Positions 45,508 to 53,751 of a stretch of DNA of 64,000 nucleotides are shown in pieces. Under the pieces are notes generated by a model. That model was given only the letters and a program-made list of their open reading frames with translations, had not been told where the DNA came from and did no database searches. The translations under genes were made by a program, and so were the position numbers. The first letter of the stretch is position 1. The number at the start of each line of letters is the position of its first letter. This stretch comes from JAGWBD01 sp965197455 (GTDB taxonomy: Bacteria > Chloroflexota > Anaerolineae > Aggregatilineales > Phototrophicaceae): assembly GCA_965197455.1 (NCBI GenBank), contig OZ240208.1:1364001-1428000 (forward strand), in the 5' to 3' direction.

Positions 45508-46365
45508 ATGTCAGATAGACGCCTGTTAATCTCGGTTGCTCACCCCGATGACGAAACTTTTGGTTACGGAGGTCTGGTTGCAAAGTATGTGTCAGAGGGC
45601 GCCGACGTCTCCGCTCTCGTCTCCACCAATGGCGACGTGGGCACCATGGACCCTTCCTTCGTCGAAAAGCATGGCTCCGTTAAGGCGGTGCGCCTGTCCG
45701 AGCTGGATTGTGCCGTGCGTATGCTGGGCTTCCGCAATCTGTTCCTGCTCGGCTACCGCGACAGCGGCATGCCGGGGACAGAAACCAGCGAACACCCCGA
45801 CTGTTCGTGGCAGGCCCCGCGCGAGGATATGACCCGCCGCGTCGTCGAGGTCATCCGCGCGGCGCGGCCCCAGGTCATCCTGACCCACAACCGCTACGGT
45901 GGCTACGGTCACCCGGACCACATCGCCATCCAGCGCGCCACCACCGATGCCTTCAGTCTGGCCGCAGATGCCAGCTATGTGACGGATGGTTTCGAGCCCT
46001 GGAAACCCCAGAAACTTTATTACAGCTCTTCCAGCACCTTCATGATGCGTTACGCCATTCTGATGATGCGCCTGCGTGGCCAGGACCCGCGCGCCATGGG
46101 CCGCAACAAGGACATCGACAGGGTCGCCGTGCTGGAGAACAGCGAGCCGACGCACGTCCGTATTGATGTGCGGCAATGGCTGGACATCTGGGACGCGGCC
46201 AGCAACTGTCACGCCAGTCAGCTTGCCGGTCGCCGCGCGCGTCCACCCGGCTGGCTGCGCCGCCTCTTCCAGTCACACGTGCGCTACACGCGCATCCAGC
46301 CGCCGCCAACGCACAACCGCATCGACGAGCACGATCTCTTCGCCAACGTGCGTACCGGCGACTAA
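45508..46365 (+). CDS. PIG-L family deacetylase (LmbE-like)
   Basis: The protein (285 residues from ATG 45508, with AAGGAGG upstream) has the zinc-binding signature AHPDDETFG at residues 11-19 and the downstream HPDH motif (GGYGHPDHIAIQRAT). These are the zinc ligands and catalytic residues of LmbE/PIG-L amidases such as MshB, Mca and BshB. They remove N-acetyl or similar groups from sugar amides or thiol conjugates. The substrate is not evident. Its end overlaps the convergent PstS-like gene by four bases. Confidence 0.93.
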   Translation: MSDRRLLISVAHPDDETFGYGGLVAKYVSEGADVSALVSTNGDVGTMDPSFVEKHGSVKAVRLSELDCAVRMLGFRNLFLLGYRDSGMPGTETSEHPDCSWQAPREDMTRRVVEVIRAARPQVILTHNRYGGYGHPDHIAIQRATTDAFSLAADASYVTDGFEPWKPQKLYYSSSSTFMMRYAILMMRLRGQDPRAMGRNKDIDRVAVLENSEPTHVRIDVRQWLDIWDAASNCHASQLAGRRARPPGWLRRLFQSHVRYTRIQPPPTHNRIDEHDLFANVRTGD

Positions 46366-47204
46366 TCCCCGAAATGCAGCGGCACATGGCGCTGCGCCAG
46401 CACCGCCTGCCCCTCCGGGCCCTGCGCCCAGGCGATGAAACTGCGCAGGCGCTCGTCCTGTGGCTCATGCGCGCCAGCGATGTAGAGCGTGCTGCGCAGC
46501 GGCCAGCTGCGGTCGGCGAAGCTCTGTGCAGTCGGCGCAACCCCGTCAAGGCGCAGGGCCTGCACCCTGTCGTCCAGCCAGCCGGCCGCCAGATACCCGA
46601 TGGCGCCCTGCTGGCGCGCCACGCTGGCCAACATGGCCGCGCTGGAATGCATCACAATGGCGGCAGTTGTGGTCTGGCGCTCGCCCATCACCAGACGCTC
46701 GAAGACCGCGCGCGTGCCGGAACCTGGCTCGCGACTGATGACCTGCAATGCCTGGCCCGGAGCCAGACCTGCCCCGGCGTCGCGACCCTGAAAGATGCCC
46801 CGTAGCTGCTCCAGCGTCAGCTCCCGCATGGCCAGCTCCGGATGCGCGATGATGACGATGGCGTCATGGCCCAGCGGCGCCGCCCACAGGTCGCTTTCCG
46901 CCGCTCCCGGCAGCCAGTTCGTCAAAAACCAGGCCGGTTGCGCGCGCTGCGTCATCGCCGACACCGTGGCAAAATTTCCTGCTTCCAGTTCGAAGCGCAG
47001 GGCCGGATTCACCCGGGCGTAGTGACCCGTCAGGTCCTGCGCCAGCGGCAACGCAGCCGAACTGCTGCCCAGCTGAATCACGGCCACATCGACCGCAGGC
47101 GTTACCGCCGGCACGATCTCGCCGTGGCAGCCGGCCAGCGCCAGCGCGGCAATGACCAGACTGCGGCTTGCGGGACGCTTGACACAGCCGGGCAGTGGAT
47201 CCAT
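46362..47204 (-). CDS. PstS-like periplasmic-binding lipoprotein
   Basis: The 280-residue protein has a lipoprotein signal ending ALALAGC near residue 26 and a phosphate-binding-type fold. SREPGSGTRAVFERLV is the oxyanion-binding loop of the PstS family, and LRGIFQGRDAGAGL and QGAIGYLAAGWL are further family segments. No pst permease genes are beside it, so it may be a lone binding protein or sensor. It follows tgt by 12 bp and was probably acquired into that transcription unit. Confidence 0.87.
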   Translation of the reverse strand: MDPLPGCVKRPASRSLVIAALALAGCHGEIVPAVTPAVDVAVIQLGSSSAALPLAQDLTGHYARVNPALRFELEAGNFATVSAMTQRAQPAWFLTNWLPGAAESDLWAAPLGHDAIVIIAHPELAMRELTLEQLRGIFQGRDAGAGLAPGQALQVISREPGSGTRAVFERLVMGERQTTTAAIVMHSSAAMLASVARQQGAIGYLAAGWLDDRVQALRLDGVAPTAQSFADRSWPLRSTLYIAGAHEPQDERLRSFIAWAQGPEGQAVLAQRHVPLHFGD

Positions 47205-47216
47205 CAGACAGTGACG

Positions 47217-48347
47217 TCAGGCCTGCGCAGCAAGGCCCCGCCTCTCACGCGACCAGCGCTGGTGGAATGCCTCGCGCCAGGCGGCCAGCTCTCCCGCCAG
47301 AATGGCCTTGCGCATGGCAGTCATCAGCCCGACCAGGAAGTGAATGTTGTGCAGGCTGAGCAACATGTAGCCCAGCAGTTCGCGCGCCTTGATCATATGG
47401 CGCAGGTAGGCCCGTGAATACTCGCTGCAGGCCGGGCAGTCACAGTCAGCAACCAGCGGACGCTCGTCGCGCGCAAAGTCGAGGCGGCCCACATTGATGC
47501 GGCCCGTGCGTGTAAAGGCCGCGCCGTGGCGCGCCAGACGCGTCGGGATGACGCAGTCGAACAGGTCGATGCCCTGCCACACGCCCTCGACCAGGTCGTC
47601 CGGCTCGCCCACGCCCATCAGGTAGCGCGGCTTGTCTGGCGGCAACAGCGGCGCAGACATTTCCAGTCCTTCCAGCATGTCCGCGCGCGACTCGCCCACG
47701 GACAGGCCGCCCAGCGCATAGCCCGCAAAGCCGATGTCCTGCAGCGCCCGCGCCGACTGCTCGCGCAGGTCGCCAAAGATGCCGCCCTGCACGATGCCGA
47801 ATAGCGCCTGGCCCCCGTCATCCGCATGCGCGGCGCGGCACCTGCGCGCCCAGGCGCTGGTGCGCCGCACGGCCGCCTCAACGCGCTCGCGTTCGCGCGG
47901 GGGCGGACATTCATCGAAGCACATCACGATGTCCGCGCCCAGGTTTTGCTGGATCTGCATCACCTTTTCCGGCGTGAAGCGCAACCGGCTGCCATCGATG
48001 TGGCTGCGAAAGCTGACGCCATCGTCGTCGATGCGGTTGATGTGCTGCAGACTGAACACCTGGTAGCCGCCGGAATCAGTCAGCATCGGCCCAGGCCAGT
48101 TCATGAAACGTTGCAGCCCGCCCAGCTCCCGCACGATCTCGTCGCCGGGCCGCAGATGCAAATGATAGGTGTTTGCCAGCACAAGGCTTGCGCCGGCCCT
48201 CTTCAGGTCGCGCGGGAAGACGGCCTTCACCGAGCCCACGGTCCCCACGGGCGCGAAAACGGGCGTAGCGACAGGCCCGTGTGTGGTGTGCAATACTCCG
48301 GCCCTGGCCCGGCCCTGTGCAGCGAGAATGTCGAATCTTGCCGTCAT
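47217..48347 (-). CDS. tgt: tRNA-guanine transglycosylase
   Basis: From ATG 48347 (MTARFDILAAQG) the enzyme has 376 residues. Catalytic Asp motifs are DSGGYQVFSL and VIPTRLARHG, and the base-recognition motif is VMCFDECPPP. The zinc site is CDCPACSEYSRAYLRH with a later His. It inserts preQ1 in the anticodon of GUN tRNAs. An open frame to 48389 reaches the -10, so it is not used. queG, which completes queuosine formation, is at 55030. Other queuosine genes are absent from the window. Confidence 0.96.
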   Translation of the reverse strand: MTARFDILAAQGRARAGVLHTTHGPVATPVFAPVGTVGSVKAVFPRDLKRAGASLVLANTYHLHLRPGDEIVRELGGLQRFMNWPGPMLTDSGGYQVFSLQHINRIDDDGVSFRSHIDGSRLRFTPEKVMQIQQNLGADIVMCFDECPPPRERERVEAAVRRTSAWARRCRAAHADDGGQALFGIVQGGIFGDLREQSARALQDIGFAGYALGGLSVGESRADMLEGLEMSAPLLPPDKPRYLMGVGEPDDLVEGVWQGIDLFDCVIPTRLARHGAAFTRTGRINVGRLDFARDERPLVADCDCPACSEYSRAYLRHMIKARELLGYMLLSLHNIHFLVGLMTAMRKAILAGELAAWREAFHQRWSRERRGLAAQA

Positions 48348-48376
48348 GCCAGCCTGTGTATCGAAAACCAGGGCGG

Positions 48377-48385
48377 AGTATAGCA
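48377..48385 (-). promoter_or_regulatory. Extended -10 promoter for tgt
   Basis: Read leftward this is TGC-TATACT, 30 bases before ATG 48347. It is divergent from the alr promoter 50 bases away. Confidence 0.5.
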
Positions 48386-48435
48386 GCAAACGCCAGCCCC
48401 TGTCGGCTGCGCTGGCAGGCCGCAGCCGGCAGCGC

Positions 48436-48441
48436 TATACT
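48436..48441 (+). promoter_or_regulatory. -10 element of a leaderless alr transcript
   Basis: TATACT is followed by exactly six bases and ATG 48448. Transcription would start at the initiation codon, leaving no room for a ribosome-binding site. Confidence 0.5.
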
Positions 48442-48447
48442 TGTTTC

Positions 48448-49599
48448 ATGCTCCCGCCGCACGCCTCCCTCCCCGCCGGCGCGACCACCTGGCTCGAAAT
48501 CGACCAGGGCGCAATCCTCAACAACGTACAGCAAATGCGCAGCATGCTTGCAGCACATGTACGAATGCTGGCCGTCATCAAGGCCGACGCCTACGGCCAC
48601 GGTGCCGTCGCCACCGCCCGCAGCGTCCTCGCCGGCGGCGCGGATGCGTTGGGCGTCGCCAGCCTGGCAGAAGCCCTGGAACTGCGCGCCGCGGGCCTCA
48701 AGGCGCCCGTGCTGGTGCTGGGTTACGTCCCACCTGCAGCCGTGCCCGCAGCAATTGCACAGCAGCTCACGCTCACACTCTTCGACCCCGCGCAGGCACA
48801 GGCCTGTGAACGCGCAGCCCGCAAGACCGGGCAACGGCTCAGGGCCCATATCAAGCTGGACAGCGGACTCGGGCGCATGGGCATGCTGGTGTCGGACGCC
48901 TGCTATTTCCACGACAGCCTGTTCGGGTTGGAAGCGCTGCTACTGGAGGGCTGCTACACGCACTTCGCGCTCGCCGACGAAGACGCGGCCTGGACGCGCG
49001 CGCAGCTGCAACGCTTCCTCACGGCGGCGACGGCGCTGCGCCAGCGTGGCGCCCGCTTTTCGCTGTTACACACGGCCAACTCCCCGGCGACGCTGACCCT
49101 GCCCGCCAGCCATCTCGACATGGTGCGCCCGGGCATTGTCCTCTACGGCCTCTCGCCCTCGGACAGCGTGCCAGTCCCGCCCGGCTTCACGCCCGCGCTG
49201 ACCTGGAAAACTCTCATCGTGCAGCTCAAGACCCTGCCCGCAGGTCACAGTGCGGGCTATGGCCGCGCCTGGGTCGCCGACGCCCCGACGCGCATCGCCA
49301 TCTTGCCCGTCGGCTATTCGCACGGTTTCCGGCGCTTGCCGCATGAGCCGCGCACGGTGCTGCTGCGCGGTCAGGTCGCGCCAGTCATCGGGCGCATCAG
49401 CATGGAGAAGATTGCGATTGATGTTTCCCGAATCCCGGAGGTGACCGTCGGCGATGAGGTGGTGTTGCTGGGGCGCCAGGGCGCGGCCGAAATCAGCGCC
49501 GAAACGCTGGCCCGACGCTTCGGCACCAACAACTATGAAGTCGTCACCGGCATTTCAGCGCGCCTGCCCCGGCTTCAGTTGAGCAATTCGCCCACGTAG
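48448..49599 (+). CDS. alr: Alanine racemase
   Basis: The 383-residue enzyme has the PLP lysine K45 in AVIKADAYGHG, KLDSGLGRMG, MVRPGIVLYG and the second catalytic Tyr in GHSAGYGRAW near residue 270. It provides D-alanine for peptidoglycan. The start at 48448 gives the normal family N-terminus (TTWLEIDQGAILNNV) after a short lead. Its 3' end overlaps the convergent SCO1-like gene by 25 bases. Confidence 0.95.
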   Translation: MLPPHASLPAGATTWLEIDQGAILNNVQQMRSMLAAHVRMLAVIKADAYGHGAVATARSVLAGGADALGVASLAEALELRAAGLKAPVLVLGYVPPAAVPAAIAQQLTLTLFDPAQAQACERAARKTGQRLRAHIKLDSGLGRMGMLVSDACYFHDSLFGLEALLLEGCYTHFALADEDAAWTRAQLQRFLTAATALRQRGARFSLLHTANSPATLTLPASHLDMVRPGIVLYGLSPSDSVPVPPGFTPALTWKTLIVQLKTLPAGHSAGYGRAWVADAPTRIAILPVGYSHGFRRLPHEPRTVLLRGQVAPVIGRISMEKIAIDVSRIPEVTVGDEVVLLGRQGAAEISAETLARRFGTNNYEVVTGISARLPRLQLSNSPT

Positions 49600-50237
49600 T
49601 CCGCAATCACATCCGGCTCCGTGCCCACGGTGAACATCATGCGCAGCAGCCGCTCGCGGTCAATCAGGAAGCTCGAGGTGCTGTGGTCCAGCAGACCCGG
49701 CTGACTGCCGGCGCCCAGATGGAGACCGAAATCCGCGCCGATGCGCCGCACTTCCTCGCGCGCCCCCGTCATCCCCAGAAAGTCCGGGTCGAAGTTCGCC
49801 AGCCAGTCGCGCAACTGCAACGGTTGATCGACCTCGCCGTCGACGCTGACCATCACATAGTTGACGTCCCCGCTGCGATCACCCAGCGCAGCCTTCACCC
49901 GCGTGAAATCCGCCAGGGTCTGCGGGCAGTAATCCGGGCAGCGGGTGTAACCGAAGACCAGCAGCGTCACCTTGTCAGTCAATTCATCCAGACTCAGTGG
50001 GTTGCCGTCCTTGCCAGCCAGCGTAAAGTCCGCCAGCACACGCGGCGGCTCGATGACCGTCGCACCATCAAACCAGGAATCGGCATCGACCAGCGCCGCC
50101 GCGCCGCTGGTCTCCGCTGGATTCGCCAGGCGCCACACGACGAACAGCAGCGAACCGCTTGTGATGGAAAGGCTCAGCACCAGCGCTACCAGCAGCGCCG
50201 GTCGCATCCGCCTGCGCGCACCGCCTTCTTCAGTCAT
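49575..50237 (-). CDS. SCO1/SenC family protein
   Basis: The 220-residue protein has one N-terminal membrane anchor (about 13-36) and a thioredoxin-like domain with copper ligands C100 and C104 (TRCPDYCP) and H185 (LLDHSTSSF). SCO proteins deliver copper to the CuA site of cytochrome c oxidase or act as thiol oxidoreductases. The P-type copper ATPase and a small metal-binding protein lie farther along the window. It converges on alr with overlapping 3' ends. Confidence 0.94.
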   Translation of the reverse strand: MTEEGGARRRMRPALLVALVLSLSITSGSLLFVVWRLANPAETSGAAALVDADSWFDGATVIEPPRVLADFTLAGKDGNPLSLDELTDKVTLLVFGYTRCPDYCPQTLADFTRVKAALGDRSGDVNYVMVSVDGEVDQPLQLRDWLANFDPDFLGMTGAREEVRRIGADFGLHLGAGSQPGLLDHSTSSFLIDRERLLRMMFTVGTEPDVIADYVGELLN

Positions 50238-50297
50238 GCGCCCTCTCTGTCATCTGCTACAGGCATCCTGGCACAGCGCCGACGCGCCGTCAATCGC

Positions 50298-50326
50298 TTG
50301 CAAGGACCGGCAACTTCGGCTAAACT
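50298..50326 (+). promoter_or_regulatory. Promoter of the glycine riboswitch and gcv operon
   Basis: TTGCAA (50298-50303), a 17-base spacer and TAAACT (50321-50326) stand just before the riboswitch. Confidence 0.65.
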
Positions 50327-50340
50327 ACGGTCACCAAAGG

Positions 50341-50468
50341 GACTGTCGCGAGAGTGCGCCGGGTGGCGCCACCGAAGGGGCAAGTGGTCCGCTGGCTGGG
50401 CTGGCCACGAATCTCTCAGGTACAGGGAGCGGCAGACCACAGGACTCTGGAAGCGGTTTCGACTGACA
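50341..50468 (+). promoter_or_regulatory. Glycine riboswitch (gcvT element)
   Basis: The conserved core is visible: GCGAGAG near 50347, ACCGAAGGGGCAAG near 50371 and AATCTCTCAGGTACAGGGAG near 50410, the hallmarks of a glycine aptamer. A later GGACTCTGGAAGCGG is the degenerate second half seen in single-aptamer forms. It leads into an intrinsic terminator and then gcvH, so glycine should switch on the cleavage operon by transcription control. Confidence 0.92.
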
Positions 50469-50500
50469 GGGGCGCACAGCATTGTGCGTCCCTTTATATT
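50469..50500 (+). terminator. Riboswitch-controlled intrinsic terminator
   Basis: GGGGCGCACA (50469-50478) pairs with TGTGCGTCCC (50483-50492) around a GCAT loop, with one G-U pair, followed by TTTATATT. It lies 20 bases before gcvH and is the likely expression platform of the glycine riboswitch. Confidence 0.8.
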
Positions 50501-50519
50501 TGTGCAGGAGGCAGCAACA

Positions 50520-50912
50520 ATGGGCAAGTGGAAGACGCCGGCGCACCTTCAGTATCAGGATACCGACGAGTGGCTGCGGCAGGAAGGTGCGGAAGCCGTG
50601 GTTGGCCTCACGGACTATGCCCAGGATCAACTGAACGACATCGTCTTTCTTGAGTTGCCGGCAGTGGGCGATACCTTCGCCCAGGGCGACAGCTTCGGCG
50701 TGGTCGAGTCGGTCAAGGCTGCTTCAGATCTGCACCTGCCGGTCGCCGGTACTGTGACCGCCGTGAACGATGCAGTGGAGGATGAGCCCGAACTGGCCAA
50801 CGCCGACCCCTATGGCGCGGCCTGGCTGGTCAGGATTCGCCTCAATGACCTGGCTGAGCTGACGGGCCTGATGGACGCCGCCGCCTACGACGCCCACTGT
50901 GACGCGCGCTAG
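50520..50912 (+). CDS. gcvH: Glycine cleavage system H protein
   Basis: The 130-residue lipoyl carrier has the lipoylated lysine K66 in ESVKAASDLHLP and the fold motifs VVGLTDYAQDQLNDIVFLELP. It carries the aminomethyl group between the P, T and L proteins. AGGAGG lies eight bases before the start. It is the first gene after the glycine riboswitch and only six bases before gcvPA. Confidence 0.97.
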   Translation: MGKWKTPAHLQYQDTDEWLRQEGAEAVVGLTDYAQDQLNDIVFLELPAVGDTFAQGDSFGVVESVKAASDLHLPVAGTVTAVNDAVEDEPELANADPYGAAWLVRIRLNDLAELTGLMDAAAYDAHCDAR

Positions 50913-50918
50913 TTTGCC

Positions 50919-52259
50919 ATGAGCTACGTCCCGCACACCGAAACCGAACGCCAGCAGATGCTGGCGACCATCGGCGTCAGCGCCATCGAGGACCTCTTCG
51001 GCGCGGTGCCGGCCCGTCACCGCTTTCCCTCGCTGGGCCTGCCGGATGCGCTCAGCGAGCAGGAAGTACAGGCGGAGCTGCTGGCGCTCTCCGAAGCCAA
51101 CGACCACGGCCAGGACTATGCGATTTTCCGCGGCGGTGGCGCCTGGCATCATTTCATCCCCTCTGCCCAGGGCCACATCCTGCTGCGCGGAGAATTCCTC
51201 ACCGCCTACACACCCTATCAGCCCGAACTCAGCCAGGGGACGCTGCAGGCCATCTATGAGTATCAAAGCATGATCTGCGCGCTGACCGGCATGGACGCAG
51301 CCAACGCCAGCCATTATGACGGCGCCACCAGCTTCGCCGAGTCGATCACGGTAGCCATCGACGTCGGGCGCGGTCGCCGCAAGAAAGTCCTCTGCAGCCC
51401 CTACATCAACCCGCAGTACCGCGATGTCGCCCGCACCTACCACCAGGGCAAGGATGTCCTCATCCGCGGTGATGAAAGCGCCGCCTCCCTGAACGATCTG
51501 GTCAACCAGCTGGACAGCAACACGGCCATGCTGGCGGTCGCCTACCCGGACTTCCTCGGCCACGTCGCCGGCTTCAACGGCCTGGCGCAGAAGGTGCACG
51601 CAGCCGGCGCGCTGCTGGTCTTCGTCGTCAACCCGCTGGCCCTGGGTCTGCTGAAAAGCCCGGGCGAGCTGGGCGCCGACATCGTCGTCGGCGAGGGCCA
51701 GCCACTGGGCATCCCGCTCTCCTACGGCGGCCCCTACCTCGGCTTCTTCGCCACGCGCGCGCGCCACGTGCGCAAGATCGCCGGCCGCATCGTTGGCGAA
51801 ACCGTGGACGAGGATGGCCGCCGCGCCTGGGTGATGACCCTGCGCCCGCGCGAACAGGACATCCGCCGCGAAAAGGCCAGCAGCAACATTTGCACCAACC
51901 AGGGGTTGATGGCCCTGGCCGCCGCCGTCTACCTCGCCCTGATGGGCAAACAGGGCCTGCGTCAGGTGGCCGAACTCTGCTGGCACAAGGCCCATTACGC
52001 CGCCGCGCAGATGAGTTCGCTGCCGGGCTACGAAATCGTGACGCAGCCGCCCTTCTTCCACGAGTTCGCCCTGCACTGCCCGCGCCCGGTAGCGGAGCTC
52101 AACGCAGGGCTGCGCGAGCGTGGCATCATCGGCGGCCATGACCTTGGCGCTGAAGACGCCCACCTGCGCGACTGCATGTTGCTGGCCTTCACCGAACTGA
52201 ACAGCCGCGCCGAAATTGATGCCCTGGTGACCGGTTTGCGGGAGCTGCAAGCCTCATGA
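50919..52259 (+). CDS. gcvPA: Glycine dehydrogenase (decarboxylating) subunit 1
   Basis: The 446-residue protein is the N-terminal half of the split P-protein: MSYVPHTETERQQMLATIGV, GGGAWHHFIPSAQGHILLRG and YEYQSMICALTGMDAANAS are typical. It forms the PLP-dependent decarboxylase with subunit 2, whose gene overlaps its stop by four bases. Its length is normal. Confidence 0.97.
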   Translation: MSYVPHTETERQQMLATIGVSAIEDLFGAVPARHRFPSLGLPDALSEQEVQAELLALSEANDHGQDYAIFRGGGAWHHFIPSAQGHILLRGEFLTAYTPYQPELSQGTLQAIYEYQSMICALTGMDAANASHYDGATSFAESITVAIDVGRGRRKKVLCSPYINPQYRDVARTYHQGKDVLIRGDESAASLNDLVNQLDSNTAMLAVAYPDFLGHVAGFNGLAQKVHAAGALLVFVVNPLALGLLKSPGELGADIVVGEGQPLGIPLSYGGPYLGFFATRARHVRKIAGRIVGETVDEDGRRAWVMTLRPREQDIRREKASSNICTNQGLMALAAAVYLALMGKQGLRQVAELCWHKAHYAAAQMSSLPGYEIVTQPPFFHEFALHCPRPVAELNAGLRERGIIGGHDLGAEDAHLRDCMLLAFTELNSRAEIDALVTGLRELQAS

Positions 52260-53734
52260 GCGAAGCGACGATTTATGAACTGGGCGCCAGCGGCAGGTCC
52301 GCCATACGCCTGCCGCACTGCGATGTCCCGCCCACAGAGCTGCCGCGGGAGTTGCTGCGCTCGGAACTCGACCTGCCGGAAGTGAGCGAGCTGCAGGTCG
52401 TGCGCCACTTCACGCGCCTCAGCCGCCGCAACTTCGCCATCGACACCGGCTTCTATCCGCTCGGCTCCTGCACCATGAAGTACAACCCGCGCCTCAACGA
52501 GGACGTGGCGCGCCTGCCCGGCTTCGCCCAGCTGCACCCGCGCAGCGATGAAGAAAGCTCGCAAGGCGCGCTGGAGTTGATGCACAGCCTGCAGGACTCA
52601 CTGGCCGAAATCAGCGGCTTCGCGCGCGTCAGCCTCATGCCGGCGGCCGGCGCCCAGGGCGAGCTGGCCGGCATCCTCATGATCCGCCGCTATCACGAGC
52701 GCCGCGGCGACAGCCGCCGCACGCGCATCCTCGTGCCCGACAGCGCCCACGGCACCAACCCGGCCACCGTCACCATGGCCGGCTACCAGGCGCTGGAGTT
52801 GCCTTCCAACAAGAATGGCAACGTCAGGATGAAGGCGCTGCGGGCCGCCTGTGACGAGACCGTGGCCGGCATGATGATTACCGTGCCCAGCACGCTTGGC
52901 CTCTTCGACATCAACATCCAGGAAATTATCGAAACGGTGCACAATTGTGGCGGCCTGGTCTACATGGATGGCGCCAACATGAACGCGCTGATGGGCGTCG
53001 TCAAGCCCGGCGAACTGGGCTTCGACGTCATGCACTACAACCTGCACAAGACCTTCTCCACGCCGCATGGCGGTGGTGGCCCCGGCTGCGGCGCAGTCGC
53101 CGTCAACGAACGCCTGGCGCCCTTCCTGCCCGGCCCCAATGTGGAAATCGTGTCACCCGCCACCGACGACGCCACGCCCCGCTTTGGCCTGCGCATGCCG
53201 CCGCGCTCAATCGGTCGGCTCAAGGCCTTCCATGGCAACTTCGGCATGCACGTCCGCGCCCACGCCTACATCCGCATCCACGGCGCACAGGGCATCCGCG
53301 ACATCTCGCGCCACGCTGTGCTCAACGCCAACTATGTGCGCGCCTCCCTGCAGAACAGTTACACCATCCCTTATCCGCGCATCTGCGCCCACGAATTCGT
53401 GATTGAGGGTCACTTCGAGGGCGTCGCGGAAGTGCACGCGCTGGACATCTCCAAGCGCCTGATGGACTACGGCTTTCACCCGCCCACCAACTACTTCCCG
53501 CTCAGCGTGCCCGAGGCGCTGCTGATCGAGCCCACCGAGACCGAGGACAAGGCCACCCTCGACGAGTTCATCGCCGCCATGCGCAGCATCGCCCAGGAAG
53601 CGCGTAATGACCCCGACCTGCTGCGCACTGCCCCTCGCACACTCGACATCTCGCGTCTGGACGAGGTGCGCGCCGCCCGCCAGCTGATGCTCTGCTGCGT
53701 GCCCATTCCGGACTGGCCCGCTGCGCAGGGCTGA
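52256..53734 (+). CDS. gcvPB: Glycine dehydrogenase (decarboxylating) subunit 2
   Basis: The 492-residue subunit has the PLP lysine K265 in NLHKTFSTPHGGGGPG and the segments YPLGSCTMKYNPRLNE and DSAHGTNPATVTMAGY. The ATGA overlap at 52256 couples it to gcvPA. No T-protein or lipoamide dehydrogenase gene follows; the T domain is found in the fusion protein at 13184. Confidence 0.97.
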   Translation: MSEATIYELGASGRSAIRLPHCDVPPTELPRELLRSELDLPEVSELQVVRHFTRLSRRNFAIDTGFYPLGSCTMKYNPRLNEDVARLPGFAQLHPRSDEESSQGALELMHSLQDSLAEISGFARVSLMPAAGAQGELAGILMIRRYHERRGDSRRTRILVPDSAHGTNPATVTMAGYQALELPSNKNGNVRMKALRAACDETVAGMMITVPSTLGLFDINIQEIIETVHNCGGLVYMDGANMNALMGVVKPGELGFDVMHYNLHKTFSTPHGGGGPGCGAVAVNERLAPFLPGPNVEIVSPATDDATPRFGLRMPPRSIGRLKAFHGNFGMHVRAHAYIRIHGAQGIRDISRHAVLNANYVRASLQNSYTIPYPRICAHEFVIEGHFEGVAEVHALDISKRLMDYGFHPPTNYFPLSVPEALLIEPTETEDKATLDEFIAAMRSIAQEARNDPDLLRTAPRTLDISRLDEVRAARQLMLCCVPIPDWPAAQG

Positions 53735-53751
53735 CGCCCGGCCTCGGCCCT

